The notes: generated by a model not told the origin, from the letters alone. Numbered from the stretch's first letter, positions 18,232-26,947 are shown. The stretch is DNA of 64,000 nt from a virus (IMGVR_UViG_3300043446_003867:1-64000); one strand, 5' to 3'. Made by a program: numbers and translations.

Positions 18232-20217
18232 ATGCACGTCACGGGGGTTTCGCTGAAGAACTGGCTGCGGTACGCGGGCGAGCACGACGTCGTGCTCGCC
18301 CCTTCCGTTTACGGGATCGTTGCGCGGCACGCGGGCGATGATCGGCGCTCAAATTGGGCGGGCAAGACGTCGTTCATTGAGGCGATCCGGTTCGCCTTGT
18401 ACGGCGTGCATCGCTTTGCGCGCGAGGATGACTGGATCACGCGTGGCGTAGCGTTCGGACAGGTTGCGGTGACGTTGAGCAACGGGATCGTGATCACGCG
18501 CAGTCGGCGGCGTGGTCAGTCGACGCAGCTTGAATTGTCGAAGGACGGACAGGTGCTGGCGCGGCAGGACGGGGCGCAGAGCGAAATCGATGCGTTGATC
18601 GGGCTCTCGCGGGAGGACTTCGACACGACGTGCTGGATCGGGCAAAAGCAGCTTTCGCGCCTGATTCTCGCTCGCTCGGCGGAGCGCTTCGAGCTTGTGT
18701 CATCCTGGCTAGGGCTTGAAAAGCTACAGAAGGCGGAGGAGTCGGCAAAGGCGGCGTACGCAGCGGATCGCGCCCGTTCGTCGCAGATCGCTTCGACGCA
18801 GAAGATCCTGACGGACCGCTGGTCGCAGATGATTCTCCGCGCGGGGATCCCGAACATGGAGACGGCGACGGCGGAGGAGTTCGGCGCGGCAATCGAGCGG
18901 GAGATCGCGGAGCTGCGCGCCGAGATCGAGCAAACGCGCGGTGACGTGTCGCGGCTGCTCAAGGCGGTTCGGGCGCGGGAGGCGGTCGAAGCGAGCAAGA
19001 AGCACCGGGCGCAGCTCGCCACGGACTTCGCTCGCGTGTCGGAGGAGGGCAAAGAACTCTCGGCGGCGGTAAAGACGGCGGCGACGGAGCCGATCGACGT
19101 GGACGCTGCCGACGAAGCTCTGCGGGAGAAGTCGGCGATCGTGGCGCTTACGGGCGAAGCGCTCAAGTCGGCGCGCTCGCTCGTGCGCGGGGCGTTCGAT
19201 GGGCGGTGTCCGGTCGCGGGGATCTCGTGCCCGGCAAAAGAGCAGATCAACGCCGACGGCCAGAAGAACACGGATCACTACGACAAAGCGAAAGAGGCTT
19301 ACGAGGAGGCGTGGAAAGTAGAAGCGGACGCGCGTGCGAATCTCCGGACCGAGCGATCAAAAGCCGATCGGCTACGGCAGAGCACCGATCGGCTCCGCGA
19401 CTTGCGCGCTCGGGCAAAGGAGCTGAAGGCTCGCCTCGATAGCGAGCCGGAACAGGCCCTAGAAGGCATCGACGCCGCCGAAACGGGCGACGGGGCGCTC
19501 GCGCGCCTGAATGACCTTCTCGCGGCGGCTACGGCCCGAGAAGAGGCGCTGACCGCGGCGCTCAAGCAGGCGAAGGAAACGGACTTCGCTCTGAAGCACG
19601 AAGCCGAGATGGCGGACAAGGCGAACGCGGCTCTACTGGCGTCGCAGGCGGCGGTGCGAATCCTCGGGCGGCAAGGAGCGCAGCGGGTGATCGCGGAGGC
19701 GGCGCTCACGGAGATTGAAGCGGGGGCGAACGATATGCTCAAGGCGGCGGGGATCGATCTCGCGGTCAAGCTGCTGTGGGCTCGCGAAGGGTCGGGGCTC
19801 GCGTCGATGTGTTCCGAGTGCGGAACCGCGTTTCCGACGTCCGCGCGCGTCAAAGCGTGCGGGCGGTGCGGCGCGGAGCGCGGGCAGAAGGTTATTGAAC
19901 GGCTGGACGTTGAGCTAAGCGACCGCAGCGGCGCCGCGGAAGACCTCGCGGGAGCGGCGCTCCAGCTAGCGGCGACGGCGTGGCTTCGCCGAGAACGTGA
20001 TGTGCAGTGGAGCGTGGCGCTGATTGACGAGCCATTTGGCGCACTCGACGAAGCGAATCGGCGAGCGTTTGCGACGCACCTCACGGCGATGCTCCGAGGC
20101 GCTTACGGTTTCGAGCAGGCGTTCATCGTCGCGCACCATCCCGACGTAACCGACGCGCTCCCCGATCGCGTCATAGTCCGAGCGAACCCAACTGGGAGTT
20201 CACTGGAGGTAGCGTGA
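18232..20217 (+). CDS. SbcC/Rad50-like SMC-family ATPase
   Basis: A 661-aa ATPase partner of the nearby SbcD-like nuclease. Walker A is NWAGKTSF near residue 41 and Walker B is LIDEPFGALDE near residue 598, with a long Glu/Lys/Arg-rich coiled coil between. It is much shorter than bacterial SbcC (about 1000 aa). The central CPVAGISCP element near residue 324 may be a divergent hook in place of the usual CPxC. A zinc ribbon (CSECG...CGRCG, residues about 527-548) precedes Walker B, where the ABC signature is expected; the signature itself is not obvious. Confidence 0.87.
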   Translation: MHVTGVSLKNWLRYAGEHDVVLAPSVYGIVARHAGDDRRSNWAGKTSFIEAIRFALYGVHRFAREDDWITRGVAFGQVAVTLSNGIVITRSRRRGQSTQLELSKDGQVLARQDGAQSEIDALIGLSREDFDTTCWIGQKQLSRLILARSAERFELVSSWLGLEKLQKAEESAKAAYAADRARSSQIASTQKILTDRWSQMILRAGIPNMETATAEEFGAAIEREIAELRAEIEQTRGDVSRLLKAVRAREAVEASKKHRAQLATDFARVSEEGKELSAAVKTAATEPIDVDAADEALREKSAIVALTGEALKSARSLVRGAFDGRCPVAGISCPAKEQINADGQKNTDHYDKAKEAYEEAWKVEADARANLRTERSKADRLRQSTDRLRDLRARAKELKARLDSEPEQALEGIDAAETGDGALARLNDLLAAATAREEALTAALKQAKETDFALKHEAEMADKANAALLASQAAVRILGRQGAQRVIAEAALTEIEAGANDMLKAAGIDLAVKLLWAREGSGLASMCSECGTAFPTSARVKACGRCGAERGQKVIERLDVELSDRSGAAEDLAGAALQLAATAWLRRERDVQWSVALIDEPFGALDEANRRAFATHLTAMLRGAYGFEQAFIVAHHPDVTDALPDRVIVRANPTGSSLEVA

Positions 20218-20504
20218 AGAGGCGACTTTTGCTGCCAACGAACGGCACGCGCGAAAGCGAAGAAGCCGCGGAAGCGGTCGCGCCGAAGGCGCCGGCGATG
20301 CGACAAGCGATCGTGCGGCTACTTCGCGAGCGACCGTGGCTTACCTGCGCAGATATCGAAAGCGCGCTCAGGTTGAAGCACCAAACGGTGTCGGCGCGGC
20401 TCTGGGAACTCTCTAACGAGAGACGCGTCACATACGAATCGCGGCGCGGAACGAATGGTCGGCTGGTCCGGCACTACTCTGCTTTGGATAAGGGGGCTCC
20501 GTGA
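20214..20504 (+). CDS. Winged-helix DNA-binding protein
   Basis: A 96-aa protein from GTG 20214 with GGAGG upstream. Residues about 27-85 show a winged-helix pattern: MRQAIVRLLRERPWLT, then ADIESALRLKHQTVSARLWEL as the HTH, then a basic wing (VTYESRRGTNGR). Likely a small transcriptional regulator. It overlaps the SbcC-like stop. Confidence 0.7.
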   Translation: MKRRLLLPTNGTRESEEAAEAVAPKAPAMRQAIVRLLRERPWLTCADIESALRLKHQTVSARLWELSNERRVTYESRRGTNGRLVRHYSALDKGAP

Positions 20505-20731
20505 AATACCGAATCATGTACGCGACGGTGACTGAGATCGAAGTCGATATCGAAACCGACAAGACGCCGGACGAGCTTCGTCGGCTCGATGGCGAGTCGT
20601 GCACTCCGCAGTGGGCGATCCTCGCTCGGGCGCAGATCGGAAGCGGCAAGGCGTCGATGCGCGTCCTGGACAGCTACGTCGACCTGGAGGCGATCCAGGC
20701 GCTCGACGAACCGATGGGTGAGACGTCGTGA
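20501..20731 (+). CDS. Hypothetical protein
   Basis: A 76-aa acidic alpha/beta protein from GTG 20501, coupled to both neighbours by 4-bp overlaps. Not recognised. Confidence 0.6.
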   Translation: MKYRIMYATVTEIEVDIETDKTPDELRRLDGESCTPQWAILARAQIGSGKASMRVLDSYVDLEAIQALDEPMGETS

Positions 20732-21045
20732 AGCCGTGGAAGGCGCAGCCCTGGAAAAGGCCGATCTTCCGGCGATACCGGCTCGGCAACATGCGCTGGG
20801 CGATGATCAACGACGTCGCGGTGAAGATCGCGGAAACGACGATTGAGATGCTGCACGCGGAGCGGACGACCGCGTCGTATAGCGTGCTGGTCGGGAAGAA
20901 GGAAACCGCCGACCGGGACAAGCTCGCGCTGCACGTTCAGATGCACGAGTTCGCGATCCGCGAGCTGAAGGCAAGAATCGCCCTGGATCAACTGATTCGG
21001 GAATACGAGGGGTTGAGCGATGGTGGCGAAGAAGGAACCGTTTGA
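20728..21045 (+). CDS. Hypothetical helical protein
   Basis: A 105-aa basic-then-helical protein from GTG 20728. It overlaps the following gene by 26 bp. No family recognised. Confidence 0.6.
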   Translation: MKPWKAQPWKRPIFRRYRLGNMRWAMINDVAVKIAETTIEMLHAERTTASYSVLVGKKETADRDKLALHVQMHEFAIRELKARIALDQLIREYEGLSDGGEEGTV

Positions 21046-21790
21046 GACGCGCGACGTTTGGCTGACTCGCGGCGAGGGTGACGGATGGATCGGGATTAGC
21101 CCTTTCGTGCATCCGAAGTGTACGAAGTGCGGGACGACGCTTCGGCCCACGCTGACGTTCTCGACCGACAATGGCGTCGTGGACCAGCGGAACTGGTGCG
21201 TCGACTGCACGCGCGTCGCGCTGGTCGACATGGCGGCGCTGGTCTACGAGCGCGACGCGGCGAGGGAAGAGGCGACGCGGCTAACGCGGGAGCGCGACGA
21301 GGCTAAAAACGAACTTGAACATTACTTACGCCCAGCTTCCGTAACGGAAAGCGTTCGTTCGGCGGCGAAGCGCCGAATGGTTCTCGACGGCGCCGACGCG
21401 CAGGCGCTCGAAAACGCAATTACACTCACGGAGCGTGAGCGCGACGAAGCGCGCGCCGAGGTGGAGCGGTTGCGGGAACTGCTCGATGAAAACGCATACG
21501 AGCGTGGACTGCTGGCTCGTCGCATGACCGAAGCGCAGATCCGACGCGATGAACTTGGCGCCGAGGTGGAGCGATTGACGGCAGAAGTTGAGATGCTTCG
21601 CGGTGTAGGCTGTTGCGAGTCTGACAAGCTCAATGAGCCACCCTCCGGCCCGTGCGGCGTGTGCCGCAAATGCGCATATCGCCGAGGATCGGAGGCCATG
21701 CGCGAGGCGTGTGCGCGCGTGGCGGATGCGCACTGCGTTCCTGGCACGCGCGACGTGATCCGCGCTCTACCGATTCCGGGGGATTCATGA
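21020..21790 (+). CDS. Zinc-ribbon and coiled-coil protein
   Basis: A 256-aa protein. The N-terminal part holds two CxxC pairs (CTKCG and CVDC, about 30 residues apart), a zinc ribbon. The middle is a long coiled coil of repeated ERDEARAEVERL-type heptads. The C-terminal region has a second Cys cluster (CCESD...CGVCRKC) followed by a basic AMREACARVADAHC helix. Similar modular coiled-coil proteins occur in metabolic regions of large phages; function unknown. Confidence 0.65.
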   Translation: MVAKKEPFETRDVWLTRGEGDGWIGISPFVHPKCTKCGTTLRPTLTFSTDNGVVDQRNWCVDCTRVALVDMAALVYERDAAREEATRLTRERDEAKNELEHYLRPASVTESVRSAAKRRMVLDGADAQALENAITLTERERDEARAEVERLRELLDENAYERGLLARRMTEAQIRRDELGAEVERLTAEVEMLRGVGCCESDKLNEPPSGPCGVCRKCAYRRGSEAMREACARVADAHCVPGTRDVIRALPIPGDS

Positions 21791-22002
21791 AACTGACGAG
21801 AACCAAGATGATCGTGCGCCTTCACATCGTGGAGGCGGGAACGAACGAAAAGCGCATCATGACGGCGCAGGTCATGGTGCCGGACGAGTGGCGGCACGAG
21901 ATGCCGAGCCTTCAATGCGTCGGCATCGAATACTTGCAGCCCGAACCGCTGGCGGAAGGCGAGCGGTGGGGACGATCGGGCGATCAGAAGGACGATGTGT
22001 AA
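21787..22002 (+). CDS. Hypothetical protein
   Basis: A 71-aa protein from ATG 21787, overlapping the previous stop. Beta-rich N-terminus, acidic C-terminus. Not recognised. Confidence 0.55.
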   Translation: MKLTRTKMIVRLHIVEAGTNEKRIMTAQVMVPDEWRHEMPSLQCVGIEYLQPEPLAEGERWGRSGDQKDDV

Positions 22003-22206
22003 ATGTGGAAGTACAACCCGAACGCGACGAAGCGCCAGCAGGCGTATCGCACGCACTGGTTTGATCGCGACGGCGGACGAAGCATCTGCGGTCGCGTGAT
22101 CAACAGCGAGGACTGGATCGAGGACGTCGCCGGCGGCTACCAGGACTGCGAGCGGTGCCAGCTCCAACTGGAGAAGACTTACGATGGATCGTCCAACCTG
22201 GACTAG
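22003..22206 (+). CDS. Small Cys-containing protein
   Basis: A 67-aa protein starting immediately after the preceding TAA. SICGRVI...CERCQ gives three cysteines, a possible zinc site. Overlaps the deaminase gene. Confidence 0.55.
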   Translation: MWKYNPNATKRQQAYRTHWFDRDGGRSICGRVINSEDWIEDVAGGYQDCERCQLQLEKTYDGSSNLD

Positions 22207-22585
22207 CGTGTGGATGCGGATCGCTCGCGTGATCGCGGAGCGAAGCGTTGATCCGAGGCTCAAGGTCGGGTGCGTGATCGTCGATGCGGACAACCGGTCG
22301 ATGCTCGGGCTCGGCTACAACGGCGACGAGATCGGCGGCAAGCACGCGGTCGACAGCCTGGAGCCGGGGCAGAGCGGCTTCGTGCACGCGGAAGTCAACG
22401 CGCTGATCAAGACGCGTGAAACGCAAGGCGCGACGGTCTACGTGACGCACTCGCCTTGCGTCGTGTGCGCTCGGGCGCTGGTCAACGCACGCGTCGCTCG
22501 CGTCATATACGGGGTGGGCTACCGCGACACGCGCGGGATTGAGATCCTGGCGCGCGCGGGCATCACCGTCGAAGAGGCAACGTGA
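22184..22585 (+). CDS. Deoxycytidylate (dCMP) deaminase
   Basis: A 133-aa zinc deaminase that would convert dCMP to dUMP, supplying dTMP synthesis or a modified-pyrimidine pathway. The catalytic HAE motif (VHAEVNAL) is near residue 67 and the zinc ligands are in SPCVVCA near residue 89. Length fits the family. It lies with several very small genes. Confidence 0.88.
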   Translation: MDRPTWTSVWMRIARVIAERSVDPRLKVGCVIVDADNRSMLGLGYNGDEIGGKHAVDSLEPGQSGFVHAEVNALIKTRETQGATVYVTHSPCVVCARALVNARVARVIYGVGYRDTRGIEILARAGITVEEAT

Positions 22586-22743
22586 ACAAGAGTTTTTGGT
22601 ACATGGTTTTTTTGGATTACGGGATGCCGATCTTCGGCGTGTGGCTGCTCAGCGATTACCCGCGCGTGTTGTTCTATCTGGCGATCGTCAACGCAAACTT
22701 GCTTGATCGCCGCTTGCGCGTGGTCGAAGCGAAAACGCGATGA
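22582..22743 (+). CDS. Small membrane protein (53 aa)
   Basis: A 53-aa reading frame from GTG 22582 to TGA 22743, joined to the deaminase stop (GTGA) and to the next start (ATGA). The middle is hydrophobic (two clusters around FGVWLL and VLFYLAIVNANLL), suggesting one or two membrane segments, and the tail is basic. Function unknown. The tight overlaps on both sides support it as real. Confidence 0.55.
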   Translation: MNKSFWYMVFLDYGMPIFGVWLLSDYPRVLFYLAIVNANLLDRRLRVVEAKTR

Positions 22744-22970
22744 GGCAGTTTGCCGTCTACAGCGCAGGGCAGCGCGTCGGGTGGCTTACGCTCCGTTTGC
22801 AGTATTGGAAACCGAAGCGGGCGGGCGTGACGGGCGAGCGATGGATCGCATTCTGCAAGTGTGGACTAACGCACGACGTGTCGCGCGAGTCGCTGCTTAG
22901 CGGGCGGGTGCGCGCTTGTTTGCGTTGCGCGAAGGCGTATCGTGCGCAGGAAGACGAGGGGATCCGATGA
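22740..22970 (+). CDS. Small zinc-finger-like protein
   Basis: A 76-aa basic protein with CKCG and CLRC pairs about 18 residues apart, typical of a small treble-clef or ribbon fold seen in many phage DNA-binding proteins. Coupled to both neighbours. Confidence 0.65.
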   Translation: MRQFAVYSAGQRVGWLTLRLQYWKPKRAGVTGERWIAFCKCGLTHDVSRESLLSGRVRACLRCAKAYRAQEDEGIR

Positions 22971-23482
22971 CGAACGGAAGGCAAAAGGGAAGCGTCGGTG
23001 AGCGGGAAGTCGCGCGCCTGATTCAGCAGTGGTGGGCGACCGTCGACGCGAAAGCGAAGTTCGTGCGAACGCCGCTCAGCGGGGGGTGGGGAACGGCGCA
23101 GGTTCGTTCCGACTTCCGCGCGAGCGGCGACTTGATGACGACGTCGTTCAGCTTCCCTTGGTGCGTCGAGATCAAGCGACGCGAGGGCTGGAAGCTCGGC
23201 AACGTGATCGGCGGCGAGAAGTCGCCGGTGTGGGGCTGGTGGGCGCAGACGTGGACGGCGGCGCAGGAAGCCGGCGCGGACCCGATGCTCTGGTTCAGGA
23301 AGAACAACGAACCCTGGTACGTCATGCTGCACGCGCTGGCGGACGGGACGAAACCCGTCGTCAAAAACGTCTCGTACAGCCGCGTCTATCGCCCTGATGG
23401 CGAGCACGTCATCGTGACGCGGGCTGCGGATCTGCTCGGGATCAACGCGGGGCTGTTCTCGACGTCGAAGGGTAAGCCGTGA
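22967..23482 (+). CDS. Holliday-junction-resolvase-like PD-(D/E)XK nuclease
   Basis: A 171-aa nuclease candidate. The N-terminus KGSVGEREVARLI supplies the conserved glutamate helix of the Hjc/PD-(D/E)XK fold. GDLM near residue 50 and VEIKRREGW near residue 62 supply the Asp and the ExK catalytic pair. Phages use such enzymes to resolve branched DNA before packaging. Start ATG 22967 overlaps the previous stop. Confidence 0.75.
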   Translation: MTNGRQKGSVGEREVARLIQQWWATVDAKAKFVRTPLSGGWGTAQVRSDFRASGDLMTTSFSFPWCVEIKRREGWKLGNVIGGEKSPVWGWWAQTWTAAQEAGADPMLWFRKNNEPWYVMLHALADGTKPVVKNVSYSRVYRPDGEHVIVTRAADLLGINAGLFSTSKGKP

Positions 23483-23892
23483 AGGAAGCGCGTGACGAGG
23501 AGGAGAAGGCGGCGGGTACGTATTACGAAGGGCCTGAACCGCCTAGTCGATACGCGCAAAGTGTCGTGTTCTTCGCAGCGACGCATCCGGGGGCAACTGT
23601 GGAGGAGTGGGCGGCGTTTACGTTGACGCTCGCGCAGCGGTGTTATCGAGAGGGCTATACGCGCGGGAAGGAATGGCGCGAACGGGATCTCGATTCGGTC
23701 ATGGCTGCGACGGAAGACGTGGCCGCGCACGACTGGGAATGGAACTCGCCGCAGATCCCGACGAGCGAGGAACTCGCGGCGCGCGTCGAAGGCTCGTTGC
23801 TTGAGGATATGCCCGACGAAGAGGCTCGCGTTCGCTACCTCGACGCGATCGGGCGTCTCACAGGCACATTCCGGGTTGTGGTTTCAAGATAG
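23479..23892 (+). CDS. Hypothetical acidic protein
   Basis: A 137-aa acidic protein from GTG 23479, overlapping the resolvase-like gene. The central EWAAFTLTLAQRCYREGYTRGKEWRERD segment is helical. It ends the long replication operon. Not recognised. Confidence 0.6.
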   Translation: MKEARDEEEKAAGTYYEGPEPPSRYAQSVVFFAATHPGATVEEWAAFTLTLAQRCYREGYTRGKEWRERDLDSVMAATEDVAAHDWEWNSPQIPTSEELAARVEGSLLEDMPDEEARVRYLDAIGRLTGTFRVVVSR

Positions 23893-23924
23893 TTTTTGCT
23901 TGGCGGCGCGTCATAGTCGCGCGC

Positions 23925-24503
23925 ATGGAACCATTGACTACCTGGACGTTCGCGATGCTACTGGCCCTGGCGCCGGCATCGCAGCGCATGAAGAAGTACG
24001 AGACGGAGGCGGAGTACACGCGCCGCGTGCAAACGATCGCCGATGACATGGTCGCAGTCATTGAGGCGGCGGAACCCCTTCCGGGCATGACGAAGCAGGA
24101 GACGTTGGCGCTCGTGATGGTGACGGCAAACGCGGAGAGCAGCGGCTTCCGGTACGACATCGACCACGGATTGCCGGGAGGGATTGGCGACCACGGGCAG
24201 AGCTATTGCGTCATGCAGGTGCGTGCGCGGTCCGGCTTCGTTCGCACGCACGATCCGGTTGCGCGGCAGTGGAAGGGTGCGGACCTGATCGCGGACCGGC
24301 GCAAGTGCCTGACAGCGGGGCTCGCGTTGCTCCGCGACTCTATGATGTGGTGCGCGGGGAAGGGCGCGAAGGGCGCGACGTTGATCAGCGCGTACACGGT
24401 CGGGAAGTGCCGACCGGAGCCGGTGGCAACGGCGCGATGGAATCAGGCGCGCTCGCGGCGATTCGTGCCGAGCGCGTCATTGAAGCTGGCGAGGAACCCA
24501 TGA
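23925..24503 (+). CDS. Lysozyme-fold transglycosylase-like protein
   Basis: A 192-aa protein with a hydrophobic N-terminus (TWTFAMLLALAPAS) that may be a signal or signal-anchor. The lysozyme-like signature is ANAESSGF near residue 67, with the likely catalytic glutamate, followed by GDHGQSYCVMQVR, as in SLT-type transglycosylases (GxxQ). It would cleave peptidoglycan in lysis or DNA entry. The 18-base motif shared with 102-119 lies just upstream (23906-23923). Confidence 0.7.
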   Translation: MEPLTTWTFAMLLALAPASQRMKKYETEAEYTRRVQTIADDMVAVIEAAEPLPGMTKQETLALVMVTANAESSGFRYDIDHGLPGGIGDHGQSYCVMQVRARSGFVRTHDPVARQWKGADLIADRRKCLTAGLALLRDSMMWCAGKGAKGATLISAYTVGKCRPEPVATARWNQARSRRFVPSASLKLARNP

Positions 24504-24790
24504 CTCCAACCGCATTCAACAACGCCATCGTTTCGGTCGTCTCCGCCTACGCGGAGGTGCTCCAGCAGCTTGCCGCGGAGAACGAACTTCTGAGAAAGGC
24601 GGCGAAGCAGGCGATCCCGCCCGACATGATGCTGGTGACAAAGAAGAAGTACGGGAAGCTGCGCGATATGGTTACGACCATCTCGAAGCGGGGCGCGAAC
24701 CGGAAGCAAGACGCGTCCGTCTATCTTGCCGAACTTGAAGTGCTTTACGAGCAGGCGATGGCGCTCGTGCACGAGACGGAGAACCCTTGA
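24500..24790 (+). CDS. Hypothetical coiled-coil protein
   Basis: A 96-aa protein from ATG 24500, overlapping the previous stop. Helical, with a coiled-coil-like LQQLAAENELLRKAAKQ segment. Not recognised. Confidence 0.55.
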   Translation: MTPTAFNNAIVSVVSAYAEVLQQLAAENELLRKAAKQAIPPDMMLVTKKKYGKLRDMVTTISKRGANRKQDASVYLAELEVLYEQAMALVHETENP

Positions 24791-25569
24791 ATTGGTGCGA
24801 AGAGGACGGGCGCTCTGGTTGGCGCGAAACAGGCGCGGTCAGCACGAGTAACTTCGCGGCGTGGGACTTCTGGACCAAGGCGGCGCGGCTCGTGTGCGCG
24901 GTCGAGGGTCGCCATGCGGATTACGTAAGCGCGTTGACCGATGGCGTGCTCGACGTGGGGCCGTTGGCGATCCCGCTCGACGTGCGCGCGGCGACGATGC
25001 GGCATCAGACAGCGGGCGGCGCGTCGATACTTGGCGAGATACCGATACACGCGTGGCGTGAGGCGATGGGGTTGGAGTGTGCGCAGACGAGCGTTGGCTT
25101 TACTCGCGCGCGTGAGGATGGGGGGCCGGTGTTCACAATCGGTGTGACGCCGATCGTAGGCGACGAGTTGCGCCACGTATTCTTGGGCGGCAGCGATGGC
25201 GTGACGTGGACGGAACAGCAGCGAACGTTGAGCGGGCAGTGGGTGGCTGCGATTTCGCGATTGCTGCGGCACGAGGGTGCGCGTGGGAAATTGCTCGTGG
25301 GAATCGGCGACGCGTTGAAACTCCATGTGTTCGGGACGCCTGCGCACATGCGGGTGATGCAGTTGGTCGCGAGCAGGCAGTACCGCGCGGTGGGCGTCTA
25401 CCTTGCGTTGGCAGTCAACGCGGACGCGGCGGCGTTGCGCGTGGCGAACTTTGCGGGCTGGGATGCGGGCCGTATGATGGAAGCGGCGGCGATGGCGGGT
25501 CCGTGGCCGGAGACGTTTGCAGTGCGGATCCCGCGCATTCGCGCGGCACTAGAGCGAGAGGGTTGGTAA
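24787..25569 (+). CDS. Hypothetical protein
   Basis: A 260-aa protein that begins at TTG 24787, overlapping the preceding TGA. Mixed alpha/beta, moderately rich in Ala, Gly and Trp. I recognise no family. Codon use matches the neighbours and it is coupled to the next gene, so I consider it real. Confidence 0.65.
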   Translation: MNWCEEDGRSGWRETGAVSTSNFAAWDFWTKAARLVCAVEGRHADYVSALTDGVLDVGPLAIPLDVRAATMRHQTAGGASILGEIPIHAWREAMGLECAQTSVGFTRAREDGGPVFTIGVTPIVGDELRHVFLGGSDGVTWTEQQRTLSGQWVAAISRLLRHEGARGKLLVGIGDALKLHVFGTPAHMRVMQLVASRQYRAVGVYLALAVNADAAALRVANFAGWDAGRMMEAAAMAGPWPETFAVRIPRIRAALEREGW

Positions 25570-26141
25570 TGTCGGGGCGGCACAACGGCGGTGGAGAACC
25601 GAACAAGCGCGGCGAGAGTCGCATCGTGACGATGGAACAGCGCAGGGAGCGACTGGACCTGATCGAACAACTGATGGTGCGCGGAGTCGGTGCGACGAAG
25701 ATCGAGAAGGCGTGTGCCGAGAAGTTCGGGATGCCGCGCAGCACGGTGTTGAAGTACATGGAGAGGCTGCGCGAGCAGTGGGCAGAAGAGGAACGCGTTA
25801 CACGCCCGACCAATAAAGCGACGGCGCAGCGGCGGCTCTACCAACACATTCAGAAGGCGCGCGAGGCGGATAACTGGGCGGCGGTTGCGTCGTTGGAGCG
25901 CCTGCTGTCGGATATCCAAGGCACGAAGGAGGCAACGGAGGTGAACGTGAACCTCGAAGCCATGTCGCGAGAAGCGACGCTGCACGTCATCGCGAACATC
26001 ACGCCGGAGATGCGTGAGAAGATCCTGGGTGAGCAGCGGCGGCTTCGAGAGCTGGCGGCGAAGATCGATACGAGCGCGATGATTCCCGTGGTGACGCCGG
26101 AAGAAGTGCTCGCACCGAGCGAATCTTCAGAGGACGAATAA
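25569..26141 (+). CDS. HTH DNA-binding protein, possible small terminase subunit
   Basis: A 190-aa protein from ATG 25569, overlapping the previous stop. A helix-turn-helix is visible at about residues 38-65 (GATKIEKACAEKFGMPRSTVLKYM), followed by long charged helices (EADNWAAVASLERLLSDIQG). This layout resembles terminase small subunits, but the large subunit lies 13 kb away, so a transcription factor is equally possible. A terminator merging into the first cassette promoter follows. Confidence 0.55.
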   Translation: MSGRHNGGGEPNKRGESRIVTMEQRRERLDLIEQLMVRGVGATKIEKACAEKFGMPRSTVLKYMERLREQWAEEERVTRPTNKATAQRRLYQHIQKAREADNWAAVASLERLLSDIQGTKEATEVNVNLEAMSREATLHVIANITPEMREKILGEQRRLRELAAKIDTSAMIPVVTPEEVLAPSESSEDE

Positions 26142-26146
26142 AAAAC

Positions 26147-26179
26147 ACCGCGCTGGTCGATTTCGACTGGCGCGGTTTT
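26147..26179 (+). terminator. Terminator fused to cassette promoter 1
   Basis: ACCGCGC at 26147-26153 pairs with GCGCGGT at 26170-26176, with an inner TCGA/TCGA pairing, followed by TTTT. The 3' arm is also the -35 region of the next promoter. Confidence 0.65.
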
Positions 26180-26240
26180 GGGTTTTGGTTTACGTTCTGC
26201 ATGTGGGTTCGACGAGCCCCGAAGGAAAAGGCAGAGAACG
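26168..26240 (+). promoter_or_regulatory. Cassette promoter 1 with 5' leader hairpin
   Basis: -35 TGGCGC (26168), exact 17-bp GGTTTTGGG-type spacer, -10 TACGTT (26191). Leader hairpin GGGTTC-GAC-GAGCCC at 26205-26219, then a purine-rich GAAGGAAAAGG ribosome binding region. First of 17 copies. Confidence 0.75.
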
Positions 26241-26456
26241 ATGGCGAAGAAGAACGAAATCCGAGAAATGAACGGCTTCCAGGTCGGCGAGATCGTTCGC
26301 GGCCCCGTGGTCGGTGTCTTCAAGATCGTCGAATTCGCGGAGATGGCTGGGGAGATGCGGGCGATGCTGCGCCTCGCGGCGATCGTGAATGGCGAGGTGA
26401 TCGTGAGCCGCGCGAAGTCGGCGCTGCTGCCCTCGGAGCTTCGCAAGCTCGCGTGA
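26241..26456 (+). CDS. Small hypothetical protein, cassette gene 1
   Basis: A 71-aa protein. The central VGEIVRGPVVGVFKIVEF segment is beta-rich and the C-terminal end is helical and basic. It is the first gene driven by its own repeated promoter cassette. Not recognised. Confidence 0.65.
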   Translation: MAKKNEIREMNGFQVGEIVRGPVVGVFKIVEFAEMAGEMRAMLRLAAIVNGEVIVSRAKSALLPSELRKLA

Positions 26457-26492
26457 GGCGATAAAAAATCTCAAACTCGCGTCGATTTTTAC

Positions 26493-26560
26493 TGGTGCGG
26501 GTTTGGGTTTCGGTTTATGGTCTGCTCATCGGTCAATGACCGACAACGAGGAGAACGACA
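26493..26560 (+). promoter_or_regulatory. Cassette promoter 2 with 5' leader hairpin
   Basis: -35 TGGTGC (26493), 17-bp GGGTTTGGG-type spacer, -10 TATGGT (26516). Leader hairpin TCGGTC-AAT-GACCGA at 26529-26543, then GAGGAG. Confidence 0.78.
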
Positions 26561-26935
26561 ATGGGACGGATGATCAACTTTCAGGAATACCTCGCGATCA
26601 ACCACGTCGCTTCTGGTCCCGTGGTCGTGGACAACAACTACGGCGTACCGTGCCACAAGTGCGGCATCCGTATTAACCGCAGCGCGATCTGGCGGCACCT
26701 TCGCGCGGGCAAGCCCGGCGGGTGCGCGTATGTCTCGCCCGAGGAGGCGCGTGGTTACGTTGCCGGTGTCGCGTGTCAGCCCGCGGACGAGCCGGCGGGC
26801 GACCGGTCGGCGGTGCTCCAGTGGCGCAAGGGCTACAAGCGCGGGAAGGAAGATCGTATGCAGATGCTTCGACTCGGGAAGCGGGAAGCTCTCGTGAGCG
26901 TTTACGCGCGCTGCAAAGCGGCCCTTGGGTGCTGA
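26561..26935 (+). CDS. Cys-containing small protein, cassette gene 2
   Basis: A 124-aa protein with CHKCG near residue 31 and a later HLRAGKPGGC, consistent with a zinc-finger (CxxC...HxxxxxxxC). The C-terminal half is basic and helical. Possibly nucleic-acid binding; no family assigned. Confidence 0.65.
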   Translation: MGRMINFQEYLAINHVASGPVVVDNNYGVPCHKCGIRINRSAIWRHLRAGKPGGCAYVSPEEARGYVAGVACQPADEPAGDRSAVLQWRKGYKRGKEDRMQMLRLGKREALVSVYARCKAALGC

Positions 26936-26947
26936 TCGCGAAGAACT

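Noticed and set aside
26168-26196. Sigma54-type (-24/-12) promoter
   Set aside because: TGG is present, but the GC element needed at the correct distance is not. The invariant 17-bp spacing to TAYGNT fits sigma70 instead.
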